From Phytohabitans flavus (lineage in GTDB: Bacteria; Actinomycetota; Actinomycetes; Mycobacteriales; Micromonosporaceae), in the NCBI RefSeq assembly GCF_011764545.1, contig NZ_AP022870.1, positions 5,688,001 through 5,752,000 of the forward strand: a stretch of 64,000 nucleotides of DNA, in the 5' to 3' direction. The notes below the pieces were generated by a model. That model was given only the letters and a program-made list of their open reading frames with translations, made no database searches and was not told the origin of the DNA. Position numbers and translations under genes: made by a program. This document shows positions 63,257-64,000 of the stretch, in pieces; position 1 is the first letter of the stretch, and the number at the start of each line of letters is the position of its first letter.

Positions 63257-64000
63257 GTGACTTCCACGTGGATCGAGCCGTCGAGCACCGGTGCCGCCCT
63301 GTTGCTGCTGGGCCGGGGCAGTGACCCATCCGCCGAGAAGGGTGTGGAGTGTCCCGGCGAGCTGCCCTCGCCGAGCGACCCCACGCTTGTCGAGCGTGCC
63401 CAGCGGGCAAAGGCCGCGCTCGGCGACCGCCTGTTCGTACTGGGACACCACTACCAGCGCGACGAGGTGATCCAGTTCGCCGACGTGACCGGCGACTCCT
63501 TCAAGCTCGCGCGCGAGGCGGCGGCCCGGCCGGAGGCGGAGTTCATCGTCTTCTGCGGCGTGCACTTCATGGCCGAGAGCGCCGACATCCTCACCTCCGA
63601 CACGCAGAAGGTGGTGCTCCCCGACCTCGGCGCCGGCTGCTCGATGGCCGACATGGCCGCGCTCCCCCAGGTGGAGACCGCGTGGGAGCTGCTGGAGGAC
63701 CTCGGGATCGCGGAGTCGACGATCCCGGTCACGTACATGAACTCCTCGGCCGACATCAAGGGCTTCGTCGGCCGCAACAAGGGTGTGGTCTGCACCTCGT
63801 CCAACGCGAAGCGGGCGCTGACCTGGGCGTTCGAGCGGGGTGAGAAGGTTCTCTTCCTCCCCGACCAGCACCTGGGGCGCAATACCGCGGTCCTCGAGAT
63901 GGGCTTCGACCTCGACGACTGCGTCCTCTACAACCCGCACAAGCCCAATGGCGGCCTCACGCCGGAGCAGCTGCGCGACGCCAAGATGATCCTGTGGCGG
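63257..64000 (+). CDS. nadA: Quinolinate synthase (3' end outside window)
   Basis: Makes quinolinate from iminoaspartate and DHAP in NAD synthesis; needs a [4Fe-4S] cluster. 248 residues visible: LFVLGHHYQRDEVIQFADVT, FIVFCGVHFMAESADIL (first cluster Cys), PDLGAGCSMADMAAL, VTYMNSSADIKGFVG, VVCTSSNAKRAL and FLPDQHLGRNTA. GTG 63257 matches the usual family start; ATG 63245 in the same frame is an alternative. The remaining cluster cysteines lie beyond the window. Confidence 0.95.
   Translation, partial: MTSTWIEPSSTGAALLLLGRGSDPSAEKGVECPGELPSPSDPTLVERAQRAKAALGDRLFVLGHHYQRDEVIQFADVTGDSFKLAREAAARPEAEFIVFCGVHFMAESADILTSDTQKVVLPDLGAGCSMADMAALPQVETAWELLEDLGIAESTIPVTYMNSSADIKGFVGRNKGVVCTSSNAKRALTWAFERGEKVLFLPDQHLGRNTAVLEMGFDLDDCVLYNPHKPNGGLTPEQLRDAKMILWR

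Overview
The window is about 70% GC, with dense gene packing, many GTG starts, ATGA/GTGA stop-start overlaps and near-exclusive G/C third codon positions. This points to a high-GC actinobacterium. A dihaem QcrC, a long three-helix-anchored Rieske protein, a PimB-like mannosyltransferase, an OtsA trehalose synthase, a CtpI-like P-type ATPase, a DUF574 methyltransferase and a class F sortase all fit the Micromonosporaceae. The family is an inference from protein style; genus and species cannot be set from sequence alone.

Layout. 1-7.8 kb: the start of a divergent, EF-Tu3-like elongation factor (leftmost, minus strand), a secreted CBM2-GH18 chitinase, a repeat-rich membrane protein, and a DUF4397 protein paired with a class F sortase. 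7.8-18.4 kb: proC, pfkA, a 3'-exoribonuclease, a Crp/Fnr regulator, a very large zinc-ribbon/cyclase/ATPase protein, plsC and otsA. 18.5-24 kb: a minus-strand block with a hydrolase, a flavin monooxygenase, a membrane protein, an EEP-type phosphatase/nuclease, ROK glucokinase, a DUF5304-like protein and an SRPBCC protein. 24-32.8 kb: an acyl-CoA ligase, a histidine kinase/response regulator pair, a DUF574 methyltransferase overlapping a GGDEF-EAL protein, and a secreted protein with seven CX4C modules. 32.8-42 kb: PimB-like glycosyltransferase, M48 peptidase, a small Cys protein, NYN protein, DEDDh-GIY-YIG nuclease, a Rel homologue, Nudix and sugar nucleotidyltransferase. 42-48.2 kb: a 1418-residue P-type ATPase divergent from a small HTH gene, an Lrp-type effector-domain protein, a hydrolase and a folD fragment. 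48.3-57.1 kb: aerobic respiration (ctaE-qcrC-qcrA-qcrB, ctaG, ctaC-ctaF) with a degenerate receiver and trpD between the groups. 57.1-64 kb: a cysteine desulfurase and TusA pair, a PfkB-type kinase, an A-type Fe-S carrier, MarR with an MFS pump, glycerate kinase and the start of nadA.

Two window-wide themes stand out. First, ten otherwise well-conserved genes each carry one or two frame breaks, 13 in all. Every one is equivalent to loss of one base, almost always in a short G or C run, and adding it back restores a normal-length protein. Systematic consensus error is the simplest explanation, so these genes are annotated as single frameshifted CDSs rather than decayed genes. Second, the intergenic DNA holds at least two dispersed repeat families. 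One is a 20-mer found at three gene boundaries, twice as a full hairpin. The other is a 65-bp unit found once alone and twice as inverted ends of a 478-bp gene-free element between trpD and ctaF.

No CRISPR array, tRNA, rRNA, transposase, phage cluster or secondary-metabolite megasynthase was seen. The respiratory, sulfur/Fe-S and central-carbon genes are ordinary housekeeping. The most unusual material is the repeats, the CX4C secreted protein, the serine-less hydrolase beside the monooxygenase, and a recurrent TANNNT-N6/7-start pattern that suggests many leaderless transcripts.
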